A DNA stretch of 64,000 nt, from the NCBI GenBank assembly GCA_030847615.1, contig JAUMIR010000001.1, positions 83,873,501 through 83,937,500 on the forward strand. Direction: 5' to 3'. The DNA is from Gambelia wislizenii (Eukaryota; Chordata; Lepidosauria; Squamata; Crotaphytidae). Of this stretch, positions 28,201 through 40,200 are shown in pieces. The translations under genes and the position numbers were made by a program. Under the pieces are notes generated by a model. It saw nothing but the letters and a program-made list of their open reading frames with translations. It did no database searches and was not told the DNA's origin. Each line of letters opens with the position of its first letter. The stretch's first letter is position 1.

Positions 28201-31200
28201 ACAAAAAACTTAGATTTTCCAACAAAACTTTAACCATGAATCTTAATGGCATTGGTACTAATTTGTGTAACTTACTTAAATATTTCTCTAAGAAGCTGGA
28301 AGGGAAAGAACACAATGTATTGTACTTACCTCTTTGTATACTAACTTGACCACTTTTTATAATACATAAAAAATTGATAACCACTTGCTCTATGTAGCAA
28401 TGGCTAAAGCACCCACCTTTGTTACCTGCCTGTGAAACATGTTGGTTGTTAACTGTCAATAGTTAAAAGATCCAGCAATTTGCAGTGGTGAAGCCAACTA
28501 ATTTTAAAACCTTGACGTCATGGTCTTACAGTAGTGTGAATGGCTTTATGTGGCCTAATTATACCACTGTAGTTTGGCAGAAGGCAACTTAGATTTCTTC
28601 TCTTATCCTGCTATTCCATAGTTAGTATTCCTTCTACCTTCCTAGTATGTTAGAGGGGGAGTGGAGGACTTGTGGTCCTCCAAATGTTGGACTCCAGCTC
28701 TTTTCAGCCATAGTCACCATAGATAAGGATTATGGTAGTTGGGAGTTCAACAACAATTAGAGGTCACTGGTCACCCTCTTCTGTTACAGTAACACACTTA
28801 TTATTTGCCAAATATGCTTTATATTAAACAACAACAACACTGTACACATATTCTCAGCAGGCAGAGTTTCATGTTTAAAACTCATTTAAATCATAGCACC
28901 ACAATATCTACAGAAAGAAAATGGAATTTGCTCCAGCTGTTCTAATAATAGACAAATTAAAAACCTTTTTGTTGAGGAAAGCATAACATGTTTTTAAAAG
29001 TAAAAATAATCAAATGAGCATCTGTAAATGTCTGGCTGTTCACTGCCTAACTCAGGTGGAGGAAGACTTTGCCCTATAAACTGTTTAAGCCTGCATTTCC
29101 CACCCACTACACCCAAAATGAATTTATGGGAATTGTAATCCAAAACATCTTGATGGCCAAATGTTCCCATAACTGTAAAAAAAAAAAATAGAAAGCAAGA
29201 GAGGATGATATGGTAGCATTCAGTTCCAGTGGATGGTACCATGCCCATCCAGCAGCACATGGGCTAGTTTGCTGCTGCCCCCATCACTTGCTGCTGTCAG
29301 GGAGGGTCTTCATTTTGCACCTACATAAGCAGGTCTCAATTCATGTCAGGGCTGCTTTCCTGAACTTGTGAAATAAATTGGGACTGATTTAAATTCCAGT
29401 TCCTTATAGAATCATTGGAGACCAGAGAGATAGCTGAAGTAGCTACAAAGTTAATCATTATCCTCAACCCATCCCAATTTTAAAGGGATTTAAAGCATAG
29501 AATCATAGAGTTGGTATGGGCCTTATGGTCCATCAGGTCCAACCCACTGTTCAATGCAGGATCTCTAGCTAGAGCATCCCTAGCAGGTAGCTGTCCAGTC
29601 TCTTTTTGAAGACATCAAGAGAAGGAGGCTCCACCACCTCCCTAGCCAATTGATTGCATTGCTGAACCACTCTGACTATCAAGACATTCCTTCTAATGAG
29701 AACGAGGCAGCACACCTCTTGCTGGGTCTTCTGCGGCACGTGCAGAGGGCACAACAAGAGGACAGGACAAGACAGTAACCAACTGTACTAAAAAAAAAAG
29801 AAGAAGAAGAAAAAACTATACTTGCAGAAGATGCCCACTGTTTTCTTTCTTCCCATTCTCAGTCCTCAGTGATAAGGAGGCTTTAAGATGCCAAGGGGAT
29901 AATTTTTTGGTCTTTTTTACTGCAGCATGCTTAGCAGAGTTGCCCCTTTTGGCACTGTTAGCATTATCCACTTAATCTCTCCCCATCATCATTCCCCCAC
30001 CTAAGCAGGTAGAGGAGACCCTTCTCTCTAGCCACATTAAAATGCCAAGACTCTAGTCTCTTCTTCCCCCTCACACACCTCCTTCTAAGCAGGCAAAGGA
30101 AAAAAATTTCTTCCAGCAATGCTGACACTGCAGTTGCTTTCTCCCCTTTTCCCTAACTTAGGCAGATAAAAGAAATCCTGTGCAGTCAGCGTTTCTTATG
30201 CCAAAACTCCCAACTCACCTCACTCTCTCACCTCATATAACTGAACAGGCTCACTGGGAGAGCTACACGTTGTGGGTGAGACATTTATTTATTTATGGAG
30301 AAACTGCATAGATTTGAAAGGTTGTAAATGGGAATAATGTCAATTGAGACTGACCTGCGTTTCTTTTCTTGATGACACTTGACTTGTCCACTTTCCCCAA
30401 ATTTCATCTTCCTTCGCAGCCCCTTTAAAAAAATGATAACCCTAGTCTACAAAGAAACCAGTTTTAAAGTAGCACCCAGATAATATTTATGCAAAATAAA
30501 TAGATGTATCCTAATTCCCCAAACAGAATTGTGTGACAGCATTTGCCTTTTCAAGATGCAAACATTTTTGTAAAGCATAATTCTATATGTCCTCTCTTTA
30601 AGCTGTTTGTTATCTGCAAGACCTATTTTCAGGCCTCTTGATTGTAAGAACTTTTAATATAGCATATATTGCATATAAACTATTTTTCTTGCTTTAGAAA
30701 CACAGTATTCTTTGGGGTGTATTTTACAGATGATCCTGGGCAGAAGAAATCAAGGCAACACAAGGTTAAATCAAGCAGTCAAGAAAGTGAGCTCTTTAAT
30801 GTGGAATCTCACTCTGGCAAGCAGCTGAGGCATTTCAAGTTCCTGTCAGTATCTTTCATGTCACAGCTTCTGGCTTCACACAGTTTTGTGAAAAAAGTAA
30901 GAGACCCTGATCTTTCTAAGGACACCATATGGTTTCATTTCTGGTTGTGGATTTGCTTTTAATTAACATCATTTTCTGTAGAATTTTACAACTTTGAAAC
31001 ATTTTTCCTATTGAATATTTCAAATTTAGTGTCATTAAGTCATAACTGAATTATATCTGGTATTTAGTGGCTGTTATTTTTCTTTACTCTAACTTAAGTC
31101 TGTATATAAACAAAGCACTATTATATTTGACTAGATGTCTCAGAAAGGAGGCCCAAGGTCCTCAGCATGGCACATACAGTGGACATTTCTCCTCTTGCGT

Positions 31201-34200
31201 ACTGTAGAAGAAATGTATGATAACTGAAGCACTTGTGTAGTGTTTGTTCCATATGTGGCCCATCAGATGCAAAAGCACGGGCCGTGTATGTCCAACTATT
31301 TGTGAACAGTGTTAATATGGCAATGATCATAGTGAATATAACAATTAGGTGGGTGTTTTACCTGTGATACATGCCACACACAGTTAAAGACAAAGTCTGC
31401 TCAATCCCAACCCTATGTTTGCCTGTAACATACAAAGTTTTTTTAGAGGATGGGTGCAGTTAGTATATTTTCATATCTGATTTGTGTTCCTGTATAAGAG
31501 GCTAAATCACAAAACTGGCAAGTGAGACAAAAATGTTCAGCCATGGGTAAAAGCATAGTTAAAAAATCATAACAATCCAGGTATATAGTTGGACTCCTGA
31601 ATCCAGTTATCCACAGGACACAAAAAAGGAACACATACCATAGAGTCTTCCTAGAAAATGCCTAGAGAGGCATCCTCTCTAGACATTTTCTAGGTCCTCT
31701 AAGGCAACTCTGTGGTATTTTAAACCATAAGTCCCATTTTTTTCAATGGCCTTCACTGTTATCCATGGTTTCCAGTATCGATGATAAGTCCGGGTACTAA
31801 ACCCCTATGGATACGGGGGTCCAACTGTATTCTGGGCTTGAACGAAATGAGGCAATAAGGAGAAAGGAATGAAGTGTGGGAAGATGCATTATACCAACTC
31901 AGGCCCTCTCTCTGGAAGCCCAACTGCCACCGCCCTGCCCTTGGAGGGAGAGAAGAAGAGGCAGGCAGAACTCCATCAGGCCTGGGCCCAGAAGCAGAAA
32001 GGCCCTCCCTGAATCTCAACTGCCACCGCCCTGCCCTTGGAGGGAGAGAAGAACCAGCAGTATCTGCTGGATTTAATCCCTACCCCCCACTACCATTCCC
32101 TTTACCTTATTTGTCATGTCTTACTTAGATTGTAAGCCTGAGGGCAGGGAACTGTTAAATTAACCGTGAAGCCGAAGGCTTTCACGGCCGGCATCCATAG
32201 ATTTTCCTTTGGGCTGTGAGGCCGTGTTCTGCAATAGTTTCTTTCTGACGTTTCGCCTGCATCTGTGGCTGGCATCCTCTGAGAATGGTTGGGTAGGCGT
32301 GTGTGTGGAATTTATATGCTGTGAACTCCTGTTGGGCAGTATATGTAAATTTGTGTAATTGGATGATTAGTTTCTGGGTATAGAAATGTAAGGCTCATTA
32401 GTGTCTGTTTGACTAATAGTTGGTTGATGGGCAATTATCTGCTGGGAATCCTCCCGTCCCTGGGTGGAATTCTTTTGTAAGTGTTGAATTTTGATTCGAT
32501 TGTATTTCAAAACTAATGGAGTGAAGCAAGGTTGTGTTCTTGCTCCAACTTTATTTACAACCTTCTTCAGCATGCTGCTCCAAAGGGCTACGGCAGAGCT
32601 TGAAGAAGGAGACAGCATCTATATATGTTACCGTACTGATGGTAGCTTGTTTAATTTAAGCTGTCTGAAGATTCACACTAAGACTAAACTATCTAGTCCG
32701 TGAGCTGCTCTTCACTGATGCTGCCGCCCTCGTTGCCCACACAGAAGCAGCTCTGCAGTGCCTAACATCCTGCTTCGCAACAGCTGTAGAGCTGTTTGGG
32801 CTGGAAGTCAACCTGAAGAGTTCTCTACCAGCCTGCACCACAGGATAAACACCACCATCCCCACATTACTATAGACAAATCTGTGCTTAAGTCCGTTCAG
32901 CAGTTCACCTACCTGGGAAGCATCATCTCCTCAGATGCCAAGATTGACAAAGAGATCGATCACAGATTAGCAAAGGCATATAGCTCATTTGGAAGACTTT
33001 ACAAAAGAGTCTGGAGTAACAAACACCTGAGGCGAAGCACAAAAATCACTGTATATAGACCCATTGTACTGTCTATTCTCTGAGGGGAGGAGCGAACAGG
33101 AATTCTACTACTGCCCAGACGGAAGCAGGAAGTATAACCATGGTCACATGGTCATCCAAAGTTTTCTTTGTCTCTTCTCCTGACCATGAGGCCAGTTCTA
33201 CTTCCTGCTTTCGCCCAGAGCAGACGCAGCGATTCGTGCTAGAATTCCTCTTCACTACTCTTCATACCTTTTTCTCCTACCTTTTCCTTCATTTACCCTT
33301 GGCTTGACGCTTCCTCCCCAGATTCCCTTCCCTCCAAATAAAAAAGAGAGAGAGACTTTTTCTCCCTTTCTCCCTCTGTCTTTTTCCTCCTTCCGCTTCT
33401 CCACATGGCGAAGGGAACCGGGAAGAAGCTGCCCTCCGGCAGCAAGAACAAAGAGGCCAAGGATTCCACAGCGGCCCCGGCACCGCCCGGGGAACAAGGG
33501 CAGACGGCAGCCACCAGCCAACAGGCAGGCCGCTCCTCGAGCGAGCCAAGCCCGCCAAAGGGGAAAGTGATGGCTAAGTTTGCCCTCAGCTGCGCCGAGC
33601 GTGAGCGAGGTGGGTTGATGGAGGCATGCTAGGGACCGAGCAGGAGCTCGCGTCCCAAGCTGTCCAGGAGACCCAGGACCTCCCCGAGCACCAAGCGGAG
33701 ACCAGCAACAGCAGATGCAGTCAGCCTCCAGAGGTACCTGGGTACCAGGGAAGGGAGGTCGGACCACCCCATGTCATCAGGGGTCCCTTTTTTCCTCCCT
33801 ATCTCCCGGGTGGGGTTCCCCCCCAGGAGTTCCAGCTCCTGGCCAAGTGGCTTGAAACTTTGCTCCCTGTGAGCCGGGATTGGGAAAGGCCTGTGCCGGG
33901 TGCGCGGGGGGCGGGCACCATCTTGGGGCAACCTGTCGCCCTCGCCGACTCCCAGGAAGACGCCATCTTGGTGACCGCCACGCAGGCCTTGGATGCCTCC
34001 CCACAATCCACGCAGGGGACGGGCACCATTTGGAGCCAGCCAGCTCACCAGGCTGAGCTCCCAAGGAGCGCGAATTTGGGGGCGGCAGCAGCGCAGCAGG
34101 CTCAGGCGTTGGGCGCCTCCTCGGAGGCTCCGGCCACGCCACAAGCCGGTGTCTTCTTCGGCCCAACTTCTCCTCCTCCCACCTCGGCCTCGGGGAGGGT

Positions 34201-37200
34201 GGAGATCCTGAGAGTGGCCCTCAGCCTCCTCTCATCAGCCCTACTGCTGCCCAATAAGGCACCCACGGCGGCCAAAGCCCCTTCCTCCCCAGGGCGACGC
34301 AATCGAAATCAGCCCCCCCCCTGGCCCTAATGTGAGCCAGAAGCTGCTAAGGCCTCAGCCATGCCTTTTCTGGGTGCAGACTCCTGCCACGCCGGGAAGC
34401 TTTGCGGTCCCATGCATCAGTGGGCAAGACCTGCACCCCGGCCCCTCCCACATGTGCGTAACGGCCGGGGGAAGGCCAGGGCCGCCACTAGAGGACACAA
34501 GCCCCTCAGCCCACACGCCGCCTGCCAGGGTCGAGCGGGTTTCGGGGGGCACACAGACCTCGCGTCTGGTGGATGCCTCCATGCAGGCAGGACCTTCCAG
34601 CATCCAGACAGGCGCAGCCCCCTCCTCTCCAACCCCAGCAAATGCTCCAGAATTGAGGAAGAGGAAGGCCACTTCCCCTCCCCACTCCTCGGAGGAGTCA
34701 GAGGGAAAAGGGGAAGACGATGCTCAGCTGTTGGAACATCCTCAAGGGAACGCAATCCCTCCCGGAGGACACTCAAAACATGGAAAATGACAAAGAGGAG
34801 GGGGAGTGCTCCGAGGGGGAACCCTCGGATCCCACCCCCGACATTTTGGACAGGCTTTTCAACGGGGAGGTGTACGCTTCCCTCCTTAACAAGCTGATCA
34901 CAGTCCTTGAATTGGAGACCGAGGAGGACCAGCCAACCTCTTCTAAGCCACCTGCCAAGAAGAAAAGCAAAAGGGTCCAAGCAGTCCTTAGGTCCCCCGT
35001 GCTCCAGAAGTCTTGCCTGCCCTTCCCAGATACCCTCGACCACCTTCTTCAGGAGGAATGGGACAAGCTGGCGCTGGGCAAAAGAGGCACCCTGATGGCA
35101 CAGAAATATTATGCGCTATCTCCTCAGGTGTTAGAAAAACTGAAGGTTCCAGTAGTTGACAAACTGGTTGCCTCCCTAGTCTCTAGTTTTCTGGTTCCTA
35201 AGGAAGGGGAAGCCCTCCTCAAGGACCCGGACAAGAAGAGAGCTGACACAGCCTTAAAGAAGGTTCACGAGGCCTCAGCCCTAGGAGTCAGAGCAACGAC
35301 CACAGCCTCCCTGTTTGTCAGGGCAGCGATTCTATGGATAGATGAGTTAATTCAAGCATCGCAGCTGGACACCAGAACCCTCAACAGGGCTCTCAATCGT
35401 ATTAAATCGGCCCTTCGGCTAGTAGCAGACGCCTCGTCGGACACCTTTTCCTTCTTGGCCAGATCAACAGGAGCCGCAGCCTTGGCCCGAAGATCCAAAT
35501 GGCTGAAACACTGGAATGCGGATACTCATTCCAGAGCTCATCTCTGCACCGCTCCTTTCAAAGGCACCATGCTCTTCGGTGAGAAGGCACTTAAGGACGT
35601 CCTGGTAGATACCAAGGAGAAGAAGCAGGCCATGCCCTCCTTGCCCCGCCGTTCCGACAAGTCCTCATCTAGATGGTCTTCCCAGCGGGCTCACTCCTTT
35701 TGTCCGACCAAACCTTTTGGCAGGCAGAAGGACTCCCGATCCTTTCGACCAGCTTGGGCCAAGACAAATCAGGTCATATGCCAGTCCTCCTCTTCCCGGG
35801 CATCCGGATCTAGGAAAGGGGGAGCCCCACATTCCAAGGGGTCCTCAAAACAACATTTCTGACTCCTCCCCCGCAGATGGGGGGCCGTTTGGTCAAGCTC
35901 CACGACAGACAAGTGGGTTTTGAGCACGGTCCAACAGGGATACCGACTGGAGTTCAAGACCAGACTAAAGGACAGGTTCATTCCAGCCCCCATCCCATCA
36001 AATGCCGAGAAAGCGGGGGAGATTCGAAAAGCCATACAGCACCTACTGGACATGCGAGCAATCAAGGAAGTACCAAATGGGCAAAGATTCTTGGGGGTCT
36101 ACTCCTTCTTTACGCTACCCAAGAAGGGAGGAGACTCCAGGGCAATCTTAGACCTCAAGTATACAAACTCCTGTCTCGTACAAACGCTTCAGGATGGAAA
36201 CACTGGCATCTATTCGAGAGGCACTTCAGAAGGGTGACTTCCTGGCCTCTCTCGACCTTGCAGAGGCATATCTCCACATTCAGATCCACAAAGAAAACAG
36301 ACGTTTCCTTCACTTTGCCTTCGGGGACCAACACTTTCAATTCAGGGCCCTTCCATTCTGTCTGGCATCAGCGCCCCATGTGTTTACCAAGGTTCTAGTT
36401 GTCCTTGTGGCCCACGTGCATACCAAGAGCATTCATCTATACCCCTATCTGGACGACATCCTCCTAAGGGCTTCGTCAGAGGGAAAGGCACAGAAGGACC
36501 TCCAGACAACGATTTCTTGCCTCCAGGCCCACGTTTTCCTGGTAAACTTCAAGAAATGCTCCCTGCGTCCAACGAGGGAACTAGTTCAACTGGGAACGAA
36601 GCTGGACACTGCCAGTTTTCAGATCTTTCTCTCTACCGAGAGACAACAAATGATAAGGGTGGAGGCCCGTCAAGTCAGATCCCTGAGGTCCGCCTCCCTA
36701 ACCTCACTGGCCAGGCTCTTGGGACTAATGATCTCAGTCATCCAAGTGGTCCCGTGGGCAAGATTTCATTCCCGCCCCCTGCAAGCATTCCTCATGCCAT
36801 TCCAACAGCAGATCGCCCTGAAGCAGAAGCCCCTCCTGCGGGTAACCCAGAAGGTGAAGGACTCCCTACTTTGGTGGACCCTGGAGAGCAACATAGCAAG
36901 AGGGTCCGAGATGGTAGTTCCTCAACAAGTCGTAGTAACCTCAGACGAAAGTCTAAGAGTCTGGGGAGCCCACTGCTGGGGGCACTGTGGCTCAGAGGCT
37001 GTGGAACAACAAGGAAAAATCCCACAGCATCAACTGGCTGGAGCTGTGAGTGGCGAGATTGGCGCTTCTCCACTTTGCCCACCTCATCAGAGGCAGTCAT
37101 GTTCTGGTCATGATGGACAACACCATGACCCACTCCTTCATTGCGAGACGGGGATCCAGGTCCCTCCAGCAGGAAGCCAACCTGCTCTTCAGTTGGGCAG

Positions 37201-40200
37201 AGGGGAACATCCGCTCAATAACAGCTCAGTACCTCCAGGGGACAACCAATTTGCAAGCGGACTTCCTCAGCAGGCACATAGTCTCCCAATCAGACTGGGA
37301 GCTAGACCAGGAAACCTTCCAGATCCAGAACAGATTCGGAGCCCTGGAGGTGGACTTGTTCACCGACCCAACCAACGCCAAGCTCCCAAGGTTCTTCTCC
37401 AGGTTTCCCAACAGGAGTGCAGAAGGAGAAGACGCCCTAAGAGCCCCATGGCCCAGGGGCTAACTGTATGCCTTTCCCCCTCTGCCTCTCCTGGGGAAGG
37501 TCTGCAGGAAAATCAAGCAGGAACGGGCGCAGGTGGTCCTGATAGCTCCGCACTGGCCCCGTCAACCCTGGTTCTCCAACATCATGGATATGCTGACAGA
37601 GGACCCATGGCGCCTTCCCCCCAAAGAGGGCCTTCTATGTCAGGGTCCGATCGAACACCCAGACGTCTCTTGGCTGCAACTAACCGCTATGAAGTTGAAA
37701 GGAAAGCCCTGAAGGAATTCGGTTACGAGGATTCAGTAGTAAATACCCTGCTTTCATCTAGACACCAGGCAACTAACAGGATCTACGATGCCACCTGGCA
37801 GGCTTTCAACAGATGGCGTATAACCAAAAACCAAACTGAAGGGTGCTGCCAAAAAATAACTAGGATAAACTAATCCCACTTCCAATCATTAAAAAGGCAA
37901 CAATATGAAGAAATAAAAGGATAACTAAACCCTGGAGCGGAGAATCCAATAAAATTAAATTTCTAAAAGGGTAACAATACCCCACTGAAAAGTGTGCAAA
38001 TGCTAAAAATAAAATATTATAATAGTGAATAATAAAAACTCAAGGCCAGACGCGTTTTGACAACAGTCTTCCTCAGTGGCCTACAAGCATTCAAAATGTA
38101 TAAATGTATAACAACTCCTCAGCTCACACAATGTGACTCTGCTCACATTTGGAAGTGGGATTAGCTTATCCTGGTTATTTTTTGGCAGAACCCTTCAGTT
38201 TGGTTTTTGGTTATATGTCTTGGGTTTTCTGGCTGTAGGGACTTTTGTTGGATTTCAACAGATGACGCTCTGCGCAGTCCATTCCAGCAGACCGGGCATC
38301 TCTGAGCCACGTGCTGGCCTTTCTCAAGAAGGGTCTAGACATGGGGCTTCGACCCAATACGCTCAAGAGGCAAGCGGCAGCCCTAGCCTCGGTTCTAGTG
38401 CTAGACCGGGGAGGGAGTCTCTCCTCTCACCCTCACGTCAAGAGGTTCCTAAGGGGGGCAACTTTGATTTCCCCACCAGTTAGACATAGATTCCCAACAT
38501 GGAACCTCCCTCTAGTCCTGAGGCAGTTAATGCACCAACCCTTCGAGGTCCTCACACTGAAAGTGGCCTTCTTGGTGGCCATAACTTCGGCCAGGAGGGT
38601 CTCCGAACTCGAAGCCCTCTCCATCTGGGAACACCTCTGTATCTTCACAGAGGACTTTGTCACCCTGAGACTGGACCCGTCCTTCCAGCCCAAAGTATTC
38701 TCACAGTTTCACGTTTCTCAGGAACTAGTCCTTCCTTCCTTTTGCCCAGGTGCTACTCACCCTAGGGAGTGCCTGTGGCATAAACTCAATGTGAGAAGGG
38801 CCATCAGGATATACATCAGGAGATCCCACTCCTTCAGTCGCTGTGACTCACTATTTGTTTCCTTTACCCCAGCCTCAATGGGGCAGAAAGCATCCAGGCG
38901 AACCATCGCCACCTGGATCAAGGCGTGTATCCTGATGGCATATGACAACACGAAGACTCCACGACCAGTGGCCGTAATGGCTCACTCCACAAGATCTGCA
39001 GCAACTACCGCAGTATTCTCTATGAAGACACCCATAGCGGAGATCTGCAAAGCGGCCACGTGGAATACCCTGTCCACATTCATTCGTCATTACAAAGTGG
39101 ACAAATTCAGGTCCACAGAGGCCACCTTCGGGAGGAGGGTCCTCCAGGAGGTCCTTCAGGCCTGAAAAGCTCCTTATTAGCAGACACCCCGCCCAAATTC
39201 ACAGCAGCTTGGGCATGTCCCATTATGCAGAATTCCTGTTCGCTCCTCCCCCTCAGAGAATGCCACATTGGTTCACTTACCGTGAATGTGCATTCTTGAG
39301 TGGAGTGAACAGGAATTCTCCCCACCCAGTGTCTGCAATCTCAACTAGTTGTTTTTCCCAGCAGGGCAAAATTCTTTTCCTGTTCACAGGTCTTCTAGGC
39401 TCTTCTAGTCAGTGAACTGGCCTCATGGTCAGGAGAGGAGACAAAGAAAACTTTGGATGACCATGTGACCATGGTTATACTTCCTGCTTCCATCTGGACA
39501 GTAGTAGGCATTCCCATTATGCAGAATTCCTGTTCGCTCCACTCAAGAGTGCACATTCACGGTAAGTGAACCAATGTGGCATTCTCCTTTACGGGTCTGA
39601 AACGTGGGTCGCCTGTGGCCAACACTTACAATTCCTCAAATGCTTTCATCAGCACTGTATACGCACAATCCTAAATATACACTGGACTGATTATGTGGAC
39701 GAATGTTGCTGACCTTGAGCAAGCAGGGATCACCAGCATTGAGGCCATGATATTGAGAACACAGCTACGCTGGGCAGGGCATGTTTCTAGGATGGAGGAC
39801 CATCACCTCCCAAAAATACTACCCTACGGTGAACTCGCCACGGGTCAGCGTAAGAGGGGCGCTCCAAAAAAGCGATACAAGGACTCCCTGAAACAACATC
39901 TCAGGCTCGGCCAAATTGATCACCAACAATGGTCTGCCATGGCCTCACATCGGGAGGCATGGAGATGAACTATTCACAATGCTGCAGCCTTATTTGAGAG
40001 CTCACGCCAAACAAGTCTTGAAGAGAAATGACAACACAGAAAGAATCATAACCCGGAATCATCACCCAAGGAGACCTTCTGCTGTGCTTTTTGCAACCGG
40101 ACATGTTTATCTCGGATTGGCCTTTTCAGTCATCAGCACACTTGCAGAAAGCGCGGGATGAGTCCTTACTGAATCTTCGTTTGCGATGAAAAGCCAGAGA

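Larger units (their letters stand above)
37660..39165 (+). pseudogene. DIRS tyrosine recombinase, split by a foldback insertion
   Basis: An N-terminal part in frame 2 (37660-37818, overlapping the end of the pol region; RIYDATWQAFNRW) is cut by the insertion at 37819-38252. The rest is an open frame of about 284 residues from 38311 to 39165. The catalytic pattern is complete in this part: Arg in SARRVSEL, the HSTR box (HxxR), Trp in AATW, and Tyr in RHYK. The right copy of the duplicated target carries a TGG-to-TGA change, an additional stop. Confidence 0.88.
33081..39586 (+). mobile_element. DIRS-type tyrosine-recombinase retrotransposon, near full length
   Basis: The 6.5-kb element has gag, RT-RNase H, a Dam-like region and a tyrosine recombinase. 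Inverted terminal repeats are about 33086-33198 and 39413-39540, with a 15-bp extra piece at the right. An internal complementary region at 39229-39317 matches both termini in reverse. It has no target duplication; both ends share ATTCTC with the target. Two frameshifts, in-frame stops and a 434-bp insertion make it non-autonomous. Confidence 0.92.

Noticed and set aside
33255..34302. Long - strand ORFs (up to 171 codons) and alternative + strand frames
   Set aside because: They arise from the GC-rich, stop-poor DIRS gag region; no similarity was recognised, and the gag frames on the + strand explain the sequence.
33081..39586. Endogenous retrovirus or Ty3-type LTR element
   Set aside because: There are no direct LTRs, primer-binding site, protease or integrase; a tyrosine recombinase, inverted termini and an ICR point to DIRS.
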